From contig CAJYHL010000071.1 of the NCBI GenBank assembly GCA_913774625.1, positions 1 to 64,000 on the forward strand: a stretch of DNA of 64,000 nt, written 5' to 3'. The DNA comes from an uncultured Acidovorax sp. (GTDB lineage: Bacteria; Pseudomonadota; Gammaproteobacteria; Burkholderiales; Burkholderiaceae_C). How positions within the stretch are numbered: position 1 is the stretch's first letter; each line of letters begins with the position of its first letter. The notes beneath the pieces are model-generated. The model was not told the DNA's origin and did not search any database. It worked only from the letters and a program-made list of their open reading frames with translations. Below are positions 51,380 to 62,128 of this stretch, in pieces. Both the position numbers and the translations under genes were made by a program.

Positions 51380-53230
51380 TCACTTCTTCTGCGGCGGAAC
51401 GTCCGTGCAGGAGCCGTGGGCGATCTCCGCCGCCATGCCGATGCTTTCGCCCAGCGTGGGGTGCGGATGGATGGTCTTGCCGATATCCACCGCGTCCGCG
51501 CCCATCTCGATCGCCAGGGCGATCTCGCCGATCATGTCGCCGGCATGGGTGCCCACGATGCCGCCGCCCAGGATCTTGCCGTGGCCATGGGCCTCGGGCG
51601 AATCGTCGAACAGCAGCTTGGTGTAGCCCTCGTCGCGGCCGTTGGCGATGGCGCGGCCAGAGGCCGTCCAGGGGAACAGGCCCTTCTTGACCTTGATGCC
51701 CTGGGCCTTGGCCTGGTCTTCGGTCAGGCCCACCCATGCCACTTCGGGGTCGGTGTAGGCCACGCTCGGGATCACGCGGGCGTTGAACGCGGCGGAAGCC
51801 AGCGCCTTGTCGCCCGTGAGTTCGCCGGCGATGACTTCGGCCGCCACATGCGCTTCGTGCACCGCCTTGTGCGCCAGCATGGGCTGGCCCACGATGTCGC
51901 CGATGGCGAAGATGTGCGGCACGTTGGTGCGCATCTGGATATCGACGTCGATGAAGCCGCGGTCGGTCACGGCCACGCCGGCCTTCTCGGCGCCGATCTT
52001 CTTGCCGTTGGGCGTGCGGCCCACGGCCTGCAGCACCAGGTCATAGACCTGCGGCTCGGGGGCGCTGCCGCCCTCTTCCGCAGCGGCGAACGTGACCTTG
52101 ATGCCCTCGGGCGTCGCCTCGGCCCCCACCGTCTTGGTCTTGAGCATGATGTTGTCGAAGCGGTGGGCATTCATCTTCTGCCACACCTTGACCAGGTCGC
52201 GGTCGGCGCCCTGCATCAGGCCGTCCATCATCTCGACCACGTCCAGGCGCGCGCCCAGCGTGGAATAGACGGTGCCCATTTCCAGGCCGATGATGCCGCC
52301 GCCCAGGATCAGCATGCGCTTGGGGACTTCCTTCAGCTCCAGCGCGCCGGTCGAATCGACCACGCGCGGGTCCTTGGGCATGAAGGGCAGATGCACGGCC
52401 TGCGAGCCGGCGGCGATGATGGCGCGCTTGAAGGCCACGACCTTCTTGCTGCCCGTCTTCTCCTGGCCCTTGGCGCCGGTGGTTTCCTCCACTTCGAGGT
52501 GGTTGGCACCGACGAACTGGCCCACGCCGCGCACGGTGGTCACCTTGCGCATCTTGGCCATGGCGGCCAGGCCGCCGGTCAGCTTGCCGATGACCTTTTC
52601 CTTGTGGCCGCGCAGCGTGTCCACATTGACCTGGGGCGTGCCGAAGTCGATGCCGGCCGCCTTCAGGTGGCTGGCCTCGTCGATGACGGCCGCCACGTGC
52701 AGCAGCGCCTTGGACGGAATGCAGCCCACGTTCAGGCACACGCCGCCCAGGGTCGAGTAGCGCTCGACGATGACGACCTTCAGGCCCAGGTCGGCCGCGC
52801 GGAAGGCGGCGCTGTAGCCGCCGGGGCCGCCGCCCAGCACCAGCACGTCGCACTCGATATCGGCATTGCCGCCGAAGCTGGCCGCTTCGATTTTAGGAGC
52901 GGCGGGCGCTTGCGCTGCAGGCGCTGCAGCCGACTTGGCTGCAGAGGCGGCGGGCGCTGGCGCGGCGGCAGGCGTCGCGGCGGCACCTGCATCGGCCGCT
53001 TCCAGCGTCAGCACGACGGAGCCTTCGGCGACCTTGTCGCCCAGCTTGACCTTCACCTCCTTGACGATGCCGGCATGGCTCGACGGGATTTCCATCGATG
53101 CCTTGTCGGATTCGACGGTGATGAGGCTTTGTTCCACCTTGATGGTGTCGCCGGCTTTCACCAGCACTTCGATCACGCCCACTTCGGCGAAGTCGCCGAT
53201 GTCGGGCACCTTGATGTCGATCACTGCCAT
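51380..53230 (-). CDS. lpdA: Dihydrolipoyl dehydrogenase (E3) with N-terminal lipoyl domain
   Basis: A 616-residue E3 of the pyruvate dehydrogenase complex. Residues 1-80 are a lipoyl domain with lipoyl-lysine Lys43 ([10 protein letters not shown]). A 35-residue Ala/Pro linker leads to the flavoprotein core: the FAD loop [10 protein letters not shown] (about 133-142), the redox disulfide Cys165/Cys170 in GGVCLNVGC, and the C-terminal HPTLGE active-site base of the partner subunit. It reoxidises dihydrolipoamide with NAD+. It is 13 nt downstream of aceF. Its 3' end has been partially duplicated at 49692-49821. Confidence 0.96.
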   Translation of the reverse strand: MAVIDIKVPDIGDFAEVGVIEVLVKAGDTIKVEQSLITVESDKASMEIPSSHAGIVKEVKVKLGDKVAEGSVVLTLEAADAGAAATPAAAPAPAASAAKSAAAPAAQAPAAPKIEAASFGGNADIECDVLVLGGGPGGYSAAFRAADLGLKVVIVERYSTLGGVCLNVGCIPSKALLHVAAVIDEASHLKAAGIDFGTPQVNVDTLRGHKEKVIGKLTGGLAAMAKMRKVTTVRGVGQFVGANHLEVEETTGAKGQEKTGSKKVVAFKRAIIAAGSQAVHLPFMPKDPRVVDSTGALELKEVPKRMLILGGGIIGLEMGTVYSTLGARLDVVEMMDGLMQGADRDLVKVWQKMNAHRFDNIMLKTKTVGAEATPEGIKVTFAAAEEGGSAPEPQVYDLVLQAVGRTPNGKKIGAEKAGVAVTDRGFIDVDIQMRTNVPHIFAIGDIVGQPMLAHKAVHEAHVAAEVIAGELTGDKALASAAFNARVIPSVAYTDPEVAWVGLTEDQAKAQGIKVKKGLFPWTASGRAIANGRDEGYTKLLFDDSPEAHGHGKILGGGIVGTHAGDMIGEIALAIEMGADAVDIGKTIHPHPTLGESIGMAAEIAHGSCTDVPPQKK

Positions 53231-53243
53231 GTCAGCTTTCCTT

Positions 53244-54932
53244 TCACAGCACGATGCGGCGGTAGTCCGCCAGCACCTGACCCAGGAACGCGTTGAAGCG
53301 CGCGGCAGCAGCGCCGTCGATCACGCGGTGGTCGTAGGAGAGCGACAGCGGCAGCATCAGACGCGGCACGAACTGCTTGCCGTCCCACACCGGCTTCATC
53401 TGGCCCTTGGAGAGGCCGAGGATGGCCACTTCGGGCGCGTTGACGATGGGGGTGAAGTGCGTACCGCCGATGCCGCCGAGCGAAGAGATCGACATGCAGC
53501 CGCCCTGCATGTCGGCCGCGCCGAGCTTGCCGTCGCGGGCCTTCTTGGCAAGCTCGCCCATCTCCTGGCTGATCTGCATGATGCCCTTCTTGTCGGCATC
53601 CCTCAGCACCGGCACCACCAGGCCGTTGGGCGTGTCCGCCGCGAAGCCGATGTGGAAGTACTGCTTGTAGACGAGCGTATCGCCGTCCAGGCTGGTGTTG
53701 AACTCGGGGAACTTCTTCAGGGCCGCGACCAGGGCCTTGATGACGAAGGCCAGCATGGTCACCTTGACGCCGGACTTCTCGTTCTCCTTGTTGGTGGAGA
53801 CGCGGAAGGCTTCCAGCTCGGTGATGTCGGCCTCGTCGTTGTTGGTGACGTGGGGGATCATCACCCAGTTGCGGTGCAGGTTCGCGCCGCTGATCTTCTT
53901 GATGCGCGACAGGTCCTTGCGCTCGACCGCGCCGAACTTGGCGAAGTCCACCTTGGGCCAGGGCAGCAGGTCCAGGCCGGCGCCGGAGCCACCGCCGGAA
54001 GCGGCAGGCGCCTTGGCGGCCTGGGCCTTGGTCTGCACGCTGCCCGCCATCACCTGCTTGGTGAAGGCCTGCACGTCTTCTTCGGTGATGCGGCCCTTGG
54101 GACCGGAGCCCTTGACCTCTTCCAGCGGAACGCCGAGTTCACGGGCGAACTTGCGCACCGACGGCGAGGCATGCGGCAGGCCGATGGGCGCGGCGCCCGG
54201 GGCATGGGGCGCGGGCGCCGGAGCAGCGGATGCGGCAGCGGCCGGTGCCGGCACAGCGGCCTGGGCTGCAGGCGCGGGGGCAGCAGCTGCCGGAGCGGGC
54301 GCAGCGGCAGCAGGTGCAGTTGCAGCGGCGGGAGCGGAGCCCTCCAGCACGGCCACGAAATCACCCACGTTGACCTTGTCGCCGATCTTGATCTTCAGCT
54401 CCTTGACCACACCGGCGGCGGGCGAAGGGATCTCCATCGAGGCCTTGTCGGACTCGACGGTGAAGAGCGACTGCTCTTCCTTGACCGTGTCGCCCACCTT
54501 GACCAGCAGTTCGATGACGGCCACGTCCTTGAAGTCGCCAATGTCGGGCACGCGCACTTCGATGGAGCCGGCCGCAGCGGCGGGCGCCGCAGCGGGAGCA
54601 GGCGCAGCAGCCGCTGCAGCCGGAGCCGGAGCAGGCGCCGCCGCCTGGCTGGGCGCAGGAGCGGCTGCAGCGGGCGCGGCCGATGCGCCGGCGTCGGCAG
54701 CTTCCAGCACCACGATCACGGAGCCTTCCTTGACCTTGTCGCCCAGGGCGACCTTCATTTCCTTGATGACGCCGGCGTGGCTCGACGGGATCTCCATCGA
54801 CGCCTTGTCGGACTCCACCGTGATCAGCGATTGCTCGGCCTTGACCGTGTCGCCGGGCTTGACCAGCAGCTCGATCACGCCCACTTCGTCGAAATCCCCG
54901 ATGTCCGGGACCTTGATATCTACCAGTGCCAT
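53244..54932 (-). CDS. aceF: Pyruvate dehydrogenase dihydrolipoyllysine acetyltransferase (E2)
   Basis: A 562-residue E2 with two lipoyl domains (lipoyl lysines Lys43 and Lys163, each in [10 protein letters not shown]), long Ala/Pro linkers, and a peripheral-subunit-binding domain (about 250-290, [20 protein letters not shown]). The catalytic acetyltransferase domain ends with [12 protein letters not shown], where His535 is the catalytic base. It passes acetyl groups from E1 to CoA and forms the complex core. It begins 19 nt after aceE and runs into lpdA. Confidence 0.96.
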   Translation of the reverse strand: MALVDIKVPDIGDFDEVGVIELLVKPGDTVKAEQSLITVESDKASMEIPSSHAGVIKEMKVALGDKVKEGSVIVVLEAADAGASAAPAAAAPAPSQAAAPAPAPAAAAAAPAPAAAPAAAAGSIEVRVPDIGDFKDVAVIELLVKVGDTVKEEQSLFTVESDKASMEIPSPAAGVVKELKIKIGDKVNVGDFVAVLEGSAPAAATAPAAAAPAPAAAAPAPAAQAAVPAPAAAASAAPAPAPHAPGAAPIGLPHASPSVRKFARELGVPLEEVKGSGPKGRITEEDVQAFTKQVMAGSVQTKAQAAKAPAASGGGSGAGLDLLPWPKVDFAKFGAVERKDLSRIKKISGANLHRNWVMIPHVTNNDEADITELEAFRVSTNKENEKSGVKVTMLAFVIKALVAALKKFPEFNTSLDGDTLVYKQYFHIGFAADTPNGLVVPVLRDADKKGIMQISQEMGELAKKARDGKLGAADMQGGCMSISSLGGIGGTHFTPIVNAPEVAILGLSKGQMKPVWDGKQFVPRLMLPLSLSYDHRVIDGAAAARFNAFLGQVLADYRRIVL

Positions 54933-54951
54933 GTGTTGTCTCCGGTGCGGC

Positions 54952-57675
54952 TTAGGCGTAGAGGGGATTGATCTTGTCGGTGTTGATGCCGTACTTCTGG
55001 ATGGCTTCGGCCACCTTGGATGCAGGCAGCACGCCGTCTTCGGCCAGGCCCTTGAGCGCGGCCACGACGATGTAGTGGCGGTTGATCTCGAAGTGCTCGC
55101 GCAGCTTGCTGCGGAAGTCGCTGCGGCCGAAGCCGTCGGTGCCCAGCACCTTGTAGGTGCGGCCCTTCGGAACGAACGGGCGGATCTGCTCGGCGTAGGC
55201 CTTCATGTAGTCCGTGGAGGCGACCACCGGGCCGCTGGTCTTGGACAGCTGCTCTTCAACGTAGGAGACGCGCGGTGCATCGGTCGGGTGCAGCAGGTTC
55301 CAGCGCTCGGCTTCCTGGCCGTCGCGGGTGAGCTCGTTGAAGCTCGGGCAGCTCCACACGGAAGCGGCCACGCCCCAGTCCTTTTCCAGCAGTTCCTGGG
55401 CGAAGAAGGATTCGCGCAGGATGGTGCCGCTGCCCAGCAGCTGCACGGCGGGCGCGCCCTGCGGCAGGGCCGGGGCCTGCTTGCAGAGATACATGCCCTT
55501 GATGATCTGCGCCTCGGTGCCGGGCTGCAGGCCGGGCATGGCGTAGTTCTCGTTGAGCAGCGTCAGGTAGTAGAAGACGTTTTCCTGGCGCTCGACCATG
55601 CGCTTCAGGCCGTCGTGCATGATCACCGCCACTTCGTGCGCGAAGGTCGGGTCGTAGCTCACGCAGTTCGGGATGGTGTTGGCCAGGATGTGGCTATGGC
55701 CATCTTCGTGCTGCAGGCCTTCGCCGTTCAGCGTGGTGCGGCCCGAGGTGCCGCCCAGCAGGAAGCCGCGCGCCTGCATGTCGCCGGCCGCCCAGGCCAG
55801 GTCGCCGATGCGCTGGAAGCCGAACATCGAGTAGTACACGTAGAACGGCACCATGATGCGGTTGTTCGTCGAGTACGACGTGGCAGCGGCGATCCAGCTG
55901 CTCATGCCGCCGGCCTCGTTGATGCCTTCTTGCAGGATCTGGCCGGCCTTGTCTTCCTTGTAGTACATGACCTGGTCCTTGTCGACCGGGGTGTACTGCT
56001 GACCGTGGGGGTTGTAGATGCCGATCTGGCGGAACAGGCCTTCCATGCCGAAGGTGCGGGCCTCGTCCACCAGGATGGGCACCACGCGCGGGCCCAGGGC
56101 CTGGTCGCGCAGCAGCTGCGTGAGGAAGCGCACATAGGCCTGCGTGGTGGAGATCTCGCGGCCTTCGGGCGTGGGGTCGAGCACGGCCTTGAAGGTTTCC
56201 AGCGCGGGCACGGTGAAGCTCTCGTCGGCCTTGGTGCGGCGGTGCGGCAGGTAGCCGCCCAGGGCCTTGCGGCGCTCGTGCAGGTACTTCATTTCCGGCG
56301 TGTCGTCGGCCGGCTTGTAGAACGGCAGGTCGGCGATCTGGCTGTCCGGAATCGGGATGTTGAAGCGGTCGCGGAAGGCCTTGATGTCCTCGTCGCCGAG
56401 CTTCTTGGTCTGGTGGACGGTGTTCTTGCCTTCACCGATCTTGCCCATGCCGAAGCCCTTGACGGTCTTGACCAGCAGCACGGTGGGCTGGCCCTTGTGC
56501 TCGTTGGCAGCGTGGAAGGCCGCATAGACCTTTTGCGCATCGTGACCGCCGCGGCGCAGGTTCCAGATCTCGTCGTCGCTCATGTGCTCGACCATCTTCA
56601 GCGTGCGCGGATCGCGGCCGAAGAAGTTCTTGCGCACGTAGGCGCCGTCGTTGGCCTTGAACGACTGGTAGTCCCCGTCGTTGCACTCCATCATGATCTT
56701 GCGCAGCGCGCCATCCTTGTCGCGGGCCAGCAGGTCGTCCCAGCCCTTGCCCCACAGCAGCTTGATCACGTTCCAGCCGGAGCCGCGGAATTCGCCCTCC
56801 AGCTCCTGGATGATCTTGCCGTTGCCGCGCACCGGGCCGTCCAGGCGCTGCAGGTTGCAGTTGATGACGAAGATCAGGTTGTCGAGGTTCTCACGCGCGG
56901 CCAGGCCGATGGCGCCCAGCGATTCGACTTCGTCCATTTCGCCGTCGCCGCAGAACACCCAGACCTTGCGGTTCTCGGTATTGGCGATGCCGCGGGCGTG
57001 CAGGTACTTCAGGAAGCGAGCCTGGTAGATGGCCATCAGCGGGCCCAGGCCCATCGAGACGGTCGGGAACTGCCAGAACTCGGGCATCAGCTTCGGGTGG
57101 GGATAGCTGGAGAGGCCCTTGCCATCGACTTCCTGGCGGAAGTTCAGCAACTGCTCTTCGGAAAGACGCCCTTCCAGGTAGGCGCGGGCGTAGATGCCGG
57201 GCGAGACGTGGCCCTGGATGTAGAGCAGGTCACCGCCGTGGTTCTCGCTTTCGGCATGCCAGAAGTGGTTGAAGCCCGCGCCGAACATGTTGGCCAGCGA
57301 GGCGAATGAGCCGATATGGCCGCCCAGGTCGCCGCCCTCGGGCGGATGGTGGCGGTTGGCCTTGACCACCATGGCCATGGCGTTCCAGCGCATGTAGGCG
57401 CGCAGGCGGCCTTCGATTTCCAGGTTGCCGGGGCAGCGCGCCTCCTGGCTGGATTCGATGGTGTTCACATAGCTCGTGTTGGCCGAGAACGGCATGTCGA
57501 TGCTGCTCTGGCGGGCGTGATCGAGCATCTGCTCGATCAGGAAATGCGCGCGTTCGGCACCTTCCCTATCGATGACGGCGGTCAGCGCGTCCAGCCACTC
57601 CCGGGTCTCTTGCTGATCGATATCGGCGGGGGTCGAAGCGACACCTGCGCCCTGCTGCGCGGTCTGATCTGACAT
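54952..57675 (-). CDS. aceE: Pyruvate dehydrogenase E1 component, homodimeric
   Basis: A 907-residue homodimeric-type E1 with the thiamine-diphosphate site ([15 protein letters not shown] ... [13 protein letters not shown]), the [16 protein letters not shown] and [16 protein letters not shown] segments, and [20 protein letters not shown] near the end. It decarboxylates pyruvate and reductively acetylates the lipoyl groups of AceF. It is the first gene of the aceE-aceF-lpdA operon. Two small palindromes in its AT-rich upstream region suggest regulation, and a two-component system is divergently encoded. Confidence 0.97.
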   Translation of the reverse strand: MSDQTAQQGAGVASTPADIDQQETREWLDALTAVIDREGAERAHFLIEQMLDHARQSSIDMPFSANTSYVNTIESSQEARCPGNLEIEGRLRAYMRWNAMAMVVKANRHHPPEGGDLGGHIGSFASLANMFGAGFNHFWHAESENHGGDLLYIQGHVSPGIYARAYLEGRLSEEQLLNFRQEVDGKGLSSYPHPKLMPEFWQFPTVSMGLGPLMAIYQARFLKYLHARGIANTENRKVWVFCGDGEMDEVESLGAIGLAARENLDNLIFVINCNLQRLDGPVRGNGKIIQELEGEFRGSGWNVIKLLWGKGWDDLLARDKDGALRKIMMECNDGDYQSFKANDGAYVRKNFFGRDPRTLKMVEHMSDDEIWNLRRGGHDAQKVYAAFHAANEHKGQPTVLLVKTVKGFGMGKIGEGKNTVHQTKKLGDEDIKAFRDRFNIPIPDSQIADLPFYKPADDTPEMKYLHERRKALGGYLPHRRTKADESFTVPALETFKAVLDPTPEGREISTTQAYVRFLTQLLRDQALGPRVVPILVDEARTFGMEGLFRQIGIYNPHGQQYTPVDKDQVMYYKEDKAGQILQEGINEAGGMSSWIAAATSYSTNNRIMVPFYVYYSMFGFQRIGDLAWAAGDMQARGFLLGGTSGRTTLNGEGLQHEDGHSHILANTIPNCVSYDPTFAHEVAVIMHDGLKRMVERQENVFYYLTLLNENYAMPGLQPGTEAQIIKGMYLCKQAPALPQGAPAVQLLGSGTILRESFFAQELLEKDWGVAASVWSCPSFNELTRDGQEAERWNLLHPTDAPRVSYVEEQLSKTSGPVVASTDYMKAYAEQIRPFVPKGRTYKVLGTDGFGRSDFRSKLREHFEINRHYIVVAALKGLAEDGVLPASKVAEAIQKYGINTDKINPLYA

Positions 57676-57739
57676 GCCTTGTCTCCTTTAGGTAGCGGCT
57701 ACGGTAAACGATCGCGGCGGAGTTTCTCATAAATTCCCG

Positions 57740-57782
57740 CAATTTCAAATTGTGCCTTTCATTTTCACAATACAGAATATTG
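57740..57782. promoter_or_regulatory. Paired palindromes in the aceE/sensor-kinase divergent region
   Basis: CAATTT-C-AAATTG (57740-57752) is perfect. CAATA-CAGAA-TATTG (57768-57782) is also perfect in its arms. Both lie 65-110 bp before aceE in an AT-rich stretch of about 130 bp that is unusual for this chromosome, and are likely operator or promoter elements. Confidence 0.55.
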
Positions 57783-57889
57783 CTGCAATCGCACATATTT
57801 TCTTCAGATGAAAAACAGGGCTCGAAGAGGATATGAAGCGAGTCCCTGGACCAGTGAAGACAAGGCGATGCGGCCTACACTCGCCGTCC

Positions 57890-60445
57890 ATGCCCTCCAT
57901 GGATTCCCAGGCCGCCGACGTCGATCCCATCACCGCCATCCACCTGCCCGTGCGCTGGTGGAGGCGCTGGTGGCGCAATCTTTCGCCCACCCGGCAGGAC
58001 CGGTTCGCCGCAGTGGCCCCGCTGGCCGCCGTGATGATGTTTCTCGCGGCCATCGTCGCGGCCTTCTGGTATTTGCGCATGGAGGAGGTCGAGCGCGAAA
58101 AGGAAGCCCTCAAGCGCGACGTGGAATATTCGCAGCAGCGCGTGCGCCTGCGCCTGCTGGAACGGCAGGAGCAGATCATGCGGATCGCACGCGATCTCTC
58201 CAACCACGACCTGGAGCGGGCCGAATTCAACAGCCGCGCCGAAGCGCTCATCAGCCAGTACCCCGAGCTGCAGGTCATCACCTGGGTCGATGAGCGCCGC
58301 CGCATCCGAGCCAGCCAATCCGCCCCCACCGTGCCCACAGCCCAGCAGCGCGTAGCCGGCGAGGAGCTGAAATCCGGCGACGCCGCCGACACATTCAGCC
58401 TGGCGCGCGACCTGCAGCAGCCGGTCTATTCGCAGCCCACCACCTCGCCCGGCGAGAACGCCCCCATGCTGCAACTGCAAGTGCCGCTGGCCGCCCAGGG
58501 CCGGTTCAGCGGCGTGGTGCTGGCCGAATACTCCATCGACAGCCTGCTGCGCTACGGCATGCCCACCGAGGTGCTGGCGCGCTACGCCGTCACGCTGTTG
58601 GACAGCAATAGCCAGGTGCTGGCAGGCACGCCGCTGGCGCCGCGCAATGCCGGCCTGCTGCCCTGGCCGGCGCCGGCCAACGAGTACGAGGTGCCTGTCT
58701 CCCCCGTCGGCAACGGCCTCATGCTGCGCGCCCAGGCCTACCGCACGTCGCTGGGCCTGGTCGGCAGCGGCCTTTTCTGGCTGGTGGGCGCCCTCAGCGC
58801 CATGACGGCCTGGCTGCTGATCGCCACCTGGCGCCACACCCGCCGCCGCATGCAGGCGCAGCAGGCGCTGGTGGCCGAAACCAATTTCCGCCGCGCGATG
58901 GAGAACTCCGTGCTGACCGGCATGCGTGCGCTCGACATGCATGGCCGCATCACCTACGTGAATGCGGCCTTCTGCCAGATGACGGGCTGGAGCGAGGCCG
59001 AACTGGTCGGCCAGATGCCGCCCTATTCGTACTGGCCCGAGGGCGACCACGAGATCCTGCATGCCAAGCTGCGCGACGAAATGTCGGGCAAGCACTTCGC
59101 GGGCGGCTTCCAGGTGCGCGTCAAGCGCCGCAGCGGCACGCTCTTCGACGCACGGCTCTACGTCTCGCCCCTGGTGGATGCCCATGGCGTGCAGACCGGC
59201 TGGATGACCTCGATGACCGACATCACCGAGCCCAACCGCGTGCGCGAGCAGCTGTCCGCATCGCACGAGCGCTTCACCATCGTGCTGGAATCCCTCGACG
59301 CTTCGGTGTCGGTCGCGCCGCTGGGCAGCGAAGAGCTGCTGTTCGCCAACAAGCTCTACCGCCAGTGGTTCGGCTCGCAGACCTCCGGCCATCTGCAACT
59401 GGTGGCGCAGGCCGGCGTGCTGCCAAGCCGTGGAGCCACCGGCCTGGACGACGAGGACGGCCTGATGGGCCTGCCCACCGATCCGCTGACCAGCGCCCGC
59501 TCGGAGAACGCGGAAATCTATCTGCCCGACCTGGGCAAATGGCTCGAAGTGCGCTCGCGCTACCTCAACTGGGTGGATGGGCGCTTGGCCCAGATGGTGA
59601 TCGCCACCGACATCACGCCCCGCCGCCTGGCCGAGGAACAGGCCGCGCGCCAGGCCGAACGCGCGCAGTCCGTCAGCCGGCTCATCACCATGGGCGAGAT
59701 GGCCTCCAGCGTGGCGCATGAGCTGAACCAGCCGCTCACCGCCATCAACAACTACTGCAGCGGCATGGTCTCGCGCATCCAGAGCGGCCAGATCACCGAA
59801 GAAGCGCTGCTGTCCGCGCTGCAGAAGACCTCGCACCAGGCGCAGCGGGCCGGCCAGATCATCCAGCGCATACGCGCCTTCGTGAAGCGCAGCGAACCCA
59901 ACCGCACCCTGGCCGAGGTCCCGGCCATGGTCAGCGAAGCGGTGGAGCTGGCCGACATCGAGCTGCGGCGCCACAACGTGCGCCTGTCGCACTACGTCGC
60001 GGCGCGGCTGCCCAAGGTGATGGCCGACACCATCCTCATCGAGCAGGTGCTGATCAACCTGATGAAGAACGGCGCGGAATCCATCGCCAACGCCCAGCGC
60101 CCGCCCGCGCGCCGCAGTGTTGAGCTGCGCGTGCTGCCACGCACCGTCGAAGGGCGCGAGGTGATCGAGTTCTCGGTGCAGGACACCGGCCGGGGCCTGG
60201 CGCCCGAAGTGCTGGAGCATCTGTTCGAGGCCTTCTACTCCACCAAGCAGGAAGGCATGGGCATCGGACTGAACCTCTGCCGCAGCATCGTGGAGTCCCA
60301 TCAGGGCCGGATGCAGGCCGAGAACATCTACAATGGATCGGAGGTGACCGGTTGCCGGTTCTCCTTCTGGCTACCGCTGGCCCAGCCTTCGGATGGCACT
60401 ACGAATTCAATAGCAAACACGCCCAACCCAAGGACCGTTGCATGA
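57890..60445 (+). CDS. PAS-domain sensor histidine kinase
   Basis: An 851-residue membrane kinase. The first membrane helix (about 40-64, AVAPLAAVMMFLAAIVAAFW) is followed by a periplasmic sensor domain of roughly 230 residues, a second helix (LVGSGLFWLVGALSAMTAWL), a PAS domain (AMENSVLTGMRALDMHGRIT) and a second PAS-like module. The kinase core has phospho-acceptor His610 (VAHELNQPLTAINNY), N box LMKNGAES, and G boxes DTGRGL and GMGIGL. It resembles FixL/TodS-type kinases. ATG 57890 fits a TACACT hexamer eight nt upstream. It is divergent from aceE and overlaps its regulator gene. Confidence 0.88.
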   Translation: MPSMDSQAADVDPITAIHLPVRWWRRWWRNLSPTRQDRFAAVAPLAAVMMFLAAIVAAFWYLRMEEVEREKEALKRDVEYSQQRVRLRLLERQEQIMRIARDLSNHDLERAEFNSRAEALISQYPELQVITWVDERRRIRASQSAPTVPTAQQRVAGEELKSGDAADTFSLARDLQQPVYSQPTTSPGENAPMLQLQVPLAAQGRFSGVVLAEYSIDSLLRYGMPTEVLARYAVTLLDSNSQVLAGTPLAPRNAGLLPWPAPANEYEVPVSPVGNGLMLRAQAYRTSLGLVGSGLFWLVGALSAMTAWLLIATWRHTRRRMQAQQALVAETNFRRAMENSVLTGMRALDMHGRITYVNAAFCQMTGWSEAELVGQMPPYSYWPEGDHEILHAKLRDEMSGKHFAGGFQVRVKRRSGTLFDARLYVSPLVDAHGVQTGWMTSMTDITEPNRVREQLSASHERFTIVLESLDASVSVAPLGSEELLFANKLYRQWFGSQTSGHLQLVAQAGVLPSRGATGLDDEDGLMGLPTDPLTSARSENAEIYLPDLGKWLEVRSRYLNWVDGRLAQMVIATDITPRRLAEEQAARQAERAQSVSRLITMGEMASSVAHELNQPLTAINNYCSGMVSRIQSGQITEEALLSALQKTSHQAQRAGQIIQRIRAFVKRSEPNRTLAEVPAMVSEAVELADIELRRHNVRLSHYVAARLPKVMADTILIEQVLINLMKNGAESIANAQRPPARRSVELRVLPRTVEGREVIEFSVQDTGRGLAPEVLEHLFEAFYSTKQEGMGIGLNLCRSIVESHQGRMQAENIYNGSEVTGCRFSFWLPLAQPSDGTTNSIANTPNPRTVA
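60398..60414. repeat. Dispersed 17-bp palindromic element, copy 6 (in kinase 3' end)
   Basis: ACTAC (60398-60402), N7, ATAGC (60410-60414), inside the last codons of the sensor kinase, after the end of the conserved ATPase domain. Confidence 0.45.
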
Positions 60446-61068
60446 GCTTGATTCCGAAAAAAGGCACCGTCTATGTCGTCGATGACGACGAAGCCGTCCG
60501 CGATTCCCTGCAATGGCTGCTGGAAGGCAAGGACTATCGGGTACGCTGCTTTGATTCGGCCGAATCCTTCCTTTCGCGCTACGACCCGCGCGAGGTCGCC
60601 TGCCTGATCGTAGACATCCGCATGGGTGGCATGACCGGGCTGGAATTGCAGGACCGCCTCATCGAACGCAAGTCGCCGCTGCCCATCGTCTTCATCACCG
60701 GCCACGGCGACGTGCCCATGGCCGTGAACACCATGAAGAAGGGCGCGCTCGATTTCATCCAGAAGCCCTTCAACGAAGAAGAGCTGGTCGGCCTGGTCGA
60801 ACGCATGCTGGACCATGCCCGCGACGCCTTCGCCGGCTACCAGCAGGCCGCCAGCCGCGACGCCCTGCTCTCCAAGCTCACCAGCCGTGAAGCGCAGGTG
60901 CTGGAGCGCATCGTCGCCGGCCGCCTGAACAAGCAGATCGCCGACGACCTAGGCATCAGCATCAAGACCGTGGAGGCGCACCGCGCCAACATTATGGAAA
61001 AGCTGGGCGCCAACACCGTGGCCGACCTGCTCAAGATCGCACTGGGCCCGACGGCCGCCAAGGTCTGA
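60442..61068 (+). CDS. FixJ/NarL-type response regulator
   Basis: A 208-residue two-domain regulator. The receiver (1-125) has acidic pocket DDDE (14-17), phospho-acceptor Asp58 in LIVDIRMGGMTG, and the conserved Lys in FIQKPF. A LuxR-type helix-turn-helix follows (about 140-200, LTSREAQVLERIVAGRLNKQ, GISIKTVEAHRANIMEKLGA). Its ATG overlaps the kinase stop (ATGA), so the pair is coupled. DNA targets are unknown; the divergent pyruvate dehydrogenase operon is the obvious candidate. Confidence 0.9.
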   Translation: MSLIPKKGTVYVVDDDEAVRDSLQWLLEGKDYRVRCFDSAESFLSRYDPREVACLIVDIRMGGMTGLELQDRLIERKSPLPIVFITGHGDVPMAVNTMKKGALDFIQKPFNEEELVGLVERMLDHARDAFAGYQQAASRDALLSKLTSREAQVLERIVAGRLNKQIADDLGISIKTVEAHRANIMEKLGANTVADLLKIALGPTAAKV

Positions 61069-61100
61069 TCCGGGCATTCCCGCCACACACTCCCCCTGAC

Positions 61101-61141
61101 AGCTGCCTGCGCACGCTCCACCGGCGCCAGGCGGCTTTTTT
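61101..61141 (+). terminator. Rho-independent terminator after the response regulator
   Basis: AGCTGCCTGCGC (61101-61112) pairs with GCGCCAGGCGGCT (61124-61136) with one G-U pair and one bulge, followed by six T. It separates the two-component genes from folD. Confidence 0.75.
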
Positions 61142-61162
61142 ACTGTTCCATCCTCCTTGACC

Positions 61163-62020
61163 ATGACCGCCCAACTGATCGACGGCAATGCCCTTTCCCG
61201 CCAACTGCGCACAGAAGTCTCCCAGCGCGCCGCCGCCCTGAAGGCTCGCGGCGTCACGCCGGGGCTGGCCGTGGTGCTGGTCGGCGACAACCCGGCCAGC
61301 CAGGTCTATGTGCGCAACAAGGTCAAGGCCTGCGAAGACAGCGGCCTGCATTCGGTGCTTGAGAAGTACGAAGCCTCCATGACCGAGGCCGAGCTGCTCG
61401 CCCGTGTCGAGGCCCTGAACGACGACCCCGCCATCCACGGCATCCTGGTGCAGCTGCCGCTGCCCGCGCACATCGACGCGCAGAAGGTCATCGAGGCCAT
61501 CTCGCCCGCCAAGGACGTCGATGGCTTCCACATCGCCAGCGCCGGCGCGCTGATGACCGGCATGCCCGGCTTCTGGCCCTGCACGCCCTACGGCTGCATG
61601 AAGATGCTCGAATCCATCGGCTACGAACTGCGCGGCAAGCACGCCGTGGTCATCGGCCGCAGCAACATCGTGGGCAAGCCCATGGCGCTGATGCTGCTCG
61701 GCCAGAACGCCACCGTCACCATCTGCCACAGCGCCACGCGCGACCTCAAGGCACAGACGCTGCAGGCCGACGTGATCGTCGCCGCCGTGGGCAAGCGCAA
61801 CGTGCTCACGGCCGACATGGTCAAGCCCGGCGCCGTGGTGATCGACGTGGGCATGAACCGCAACGATGAAGGCAAGCTCTGCGGCGACGTGGACTTCGAC
61901 GGCGTCAAAGAGGTGGCCGGATGGATCACGCCCGTGCCCGGCGGCGTCGGCCCCATGACCATCACCATGCTGCTGGTCAACACCATGGAAGCCGCCGAAC
62001 GCGCCGCCGGCGCCGCCTGA
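61163..62020 (+). CDS. folD: Bifunctional methylenetetrahydrofolate dehydrogenase/cyclohydrolase
   Basis: A 285-residue FolD with catalytic Tyr49 and Lys53 in [13 protein letters not shown], the substrate strand [19 protein letters not shown], and the nucleotide-binding [10 protein letters not shown] and [15 protein letters not shown]. It interconverts methylene- and formyl-tetrahydrofolate for one-carbon metabolism. The start ATG 61163 follows a CCTCCTTGACC stretch with only a weak ribosome site. It stands alone between a terminator and prlC. Confidence 0.96.
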   Translation: MTAQLIDGNALSRQLRTEVSQRAAALKARGVTPGLAVVLVGDNPASQVYVRNKVKACEDSGLHSVLEKYEASMTEAELLARVEALNDDPAIHGILVQLPLPAHIDAQKVIEAISPAKDVDGFHIASAGALMTGMPGFWPCTPYGCMKMLESIGYELRGKHAVVIGRSNIVGKPMALMLLGQNATVTICHSATRDLKAQTLQADVIVAAVGKRNVLTADMVKPGAVVIDVGMNRNDEGKLCGDVDFDGVKEVAGWITPVPGGVGPMTITMLLVNTMEAAERAAGAA

Positions 62021-62128
62021 CAGGCCATCGCAGCTGGCCGGGCAGGCACCGGCCGACCGATCGCCGCCATTGCCAGGTTCTATCGCCCCGTCATTGAAAC
62101 CACGCCGCCCGGCCGCACAATGCTTCGC

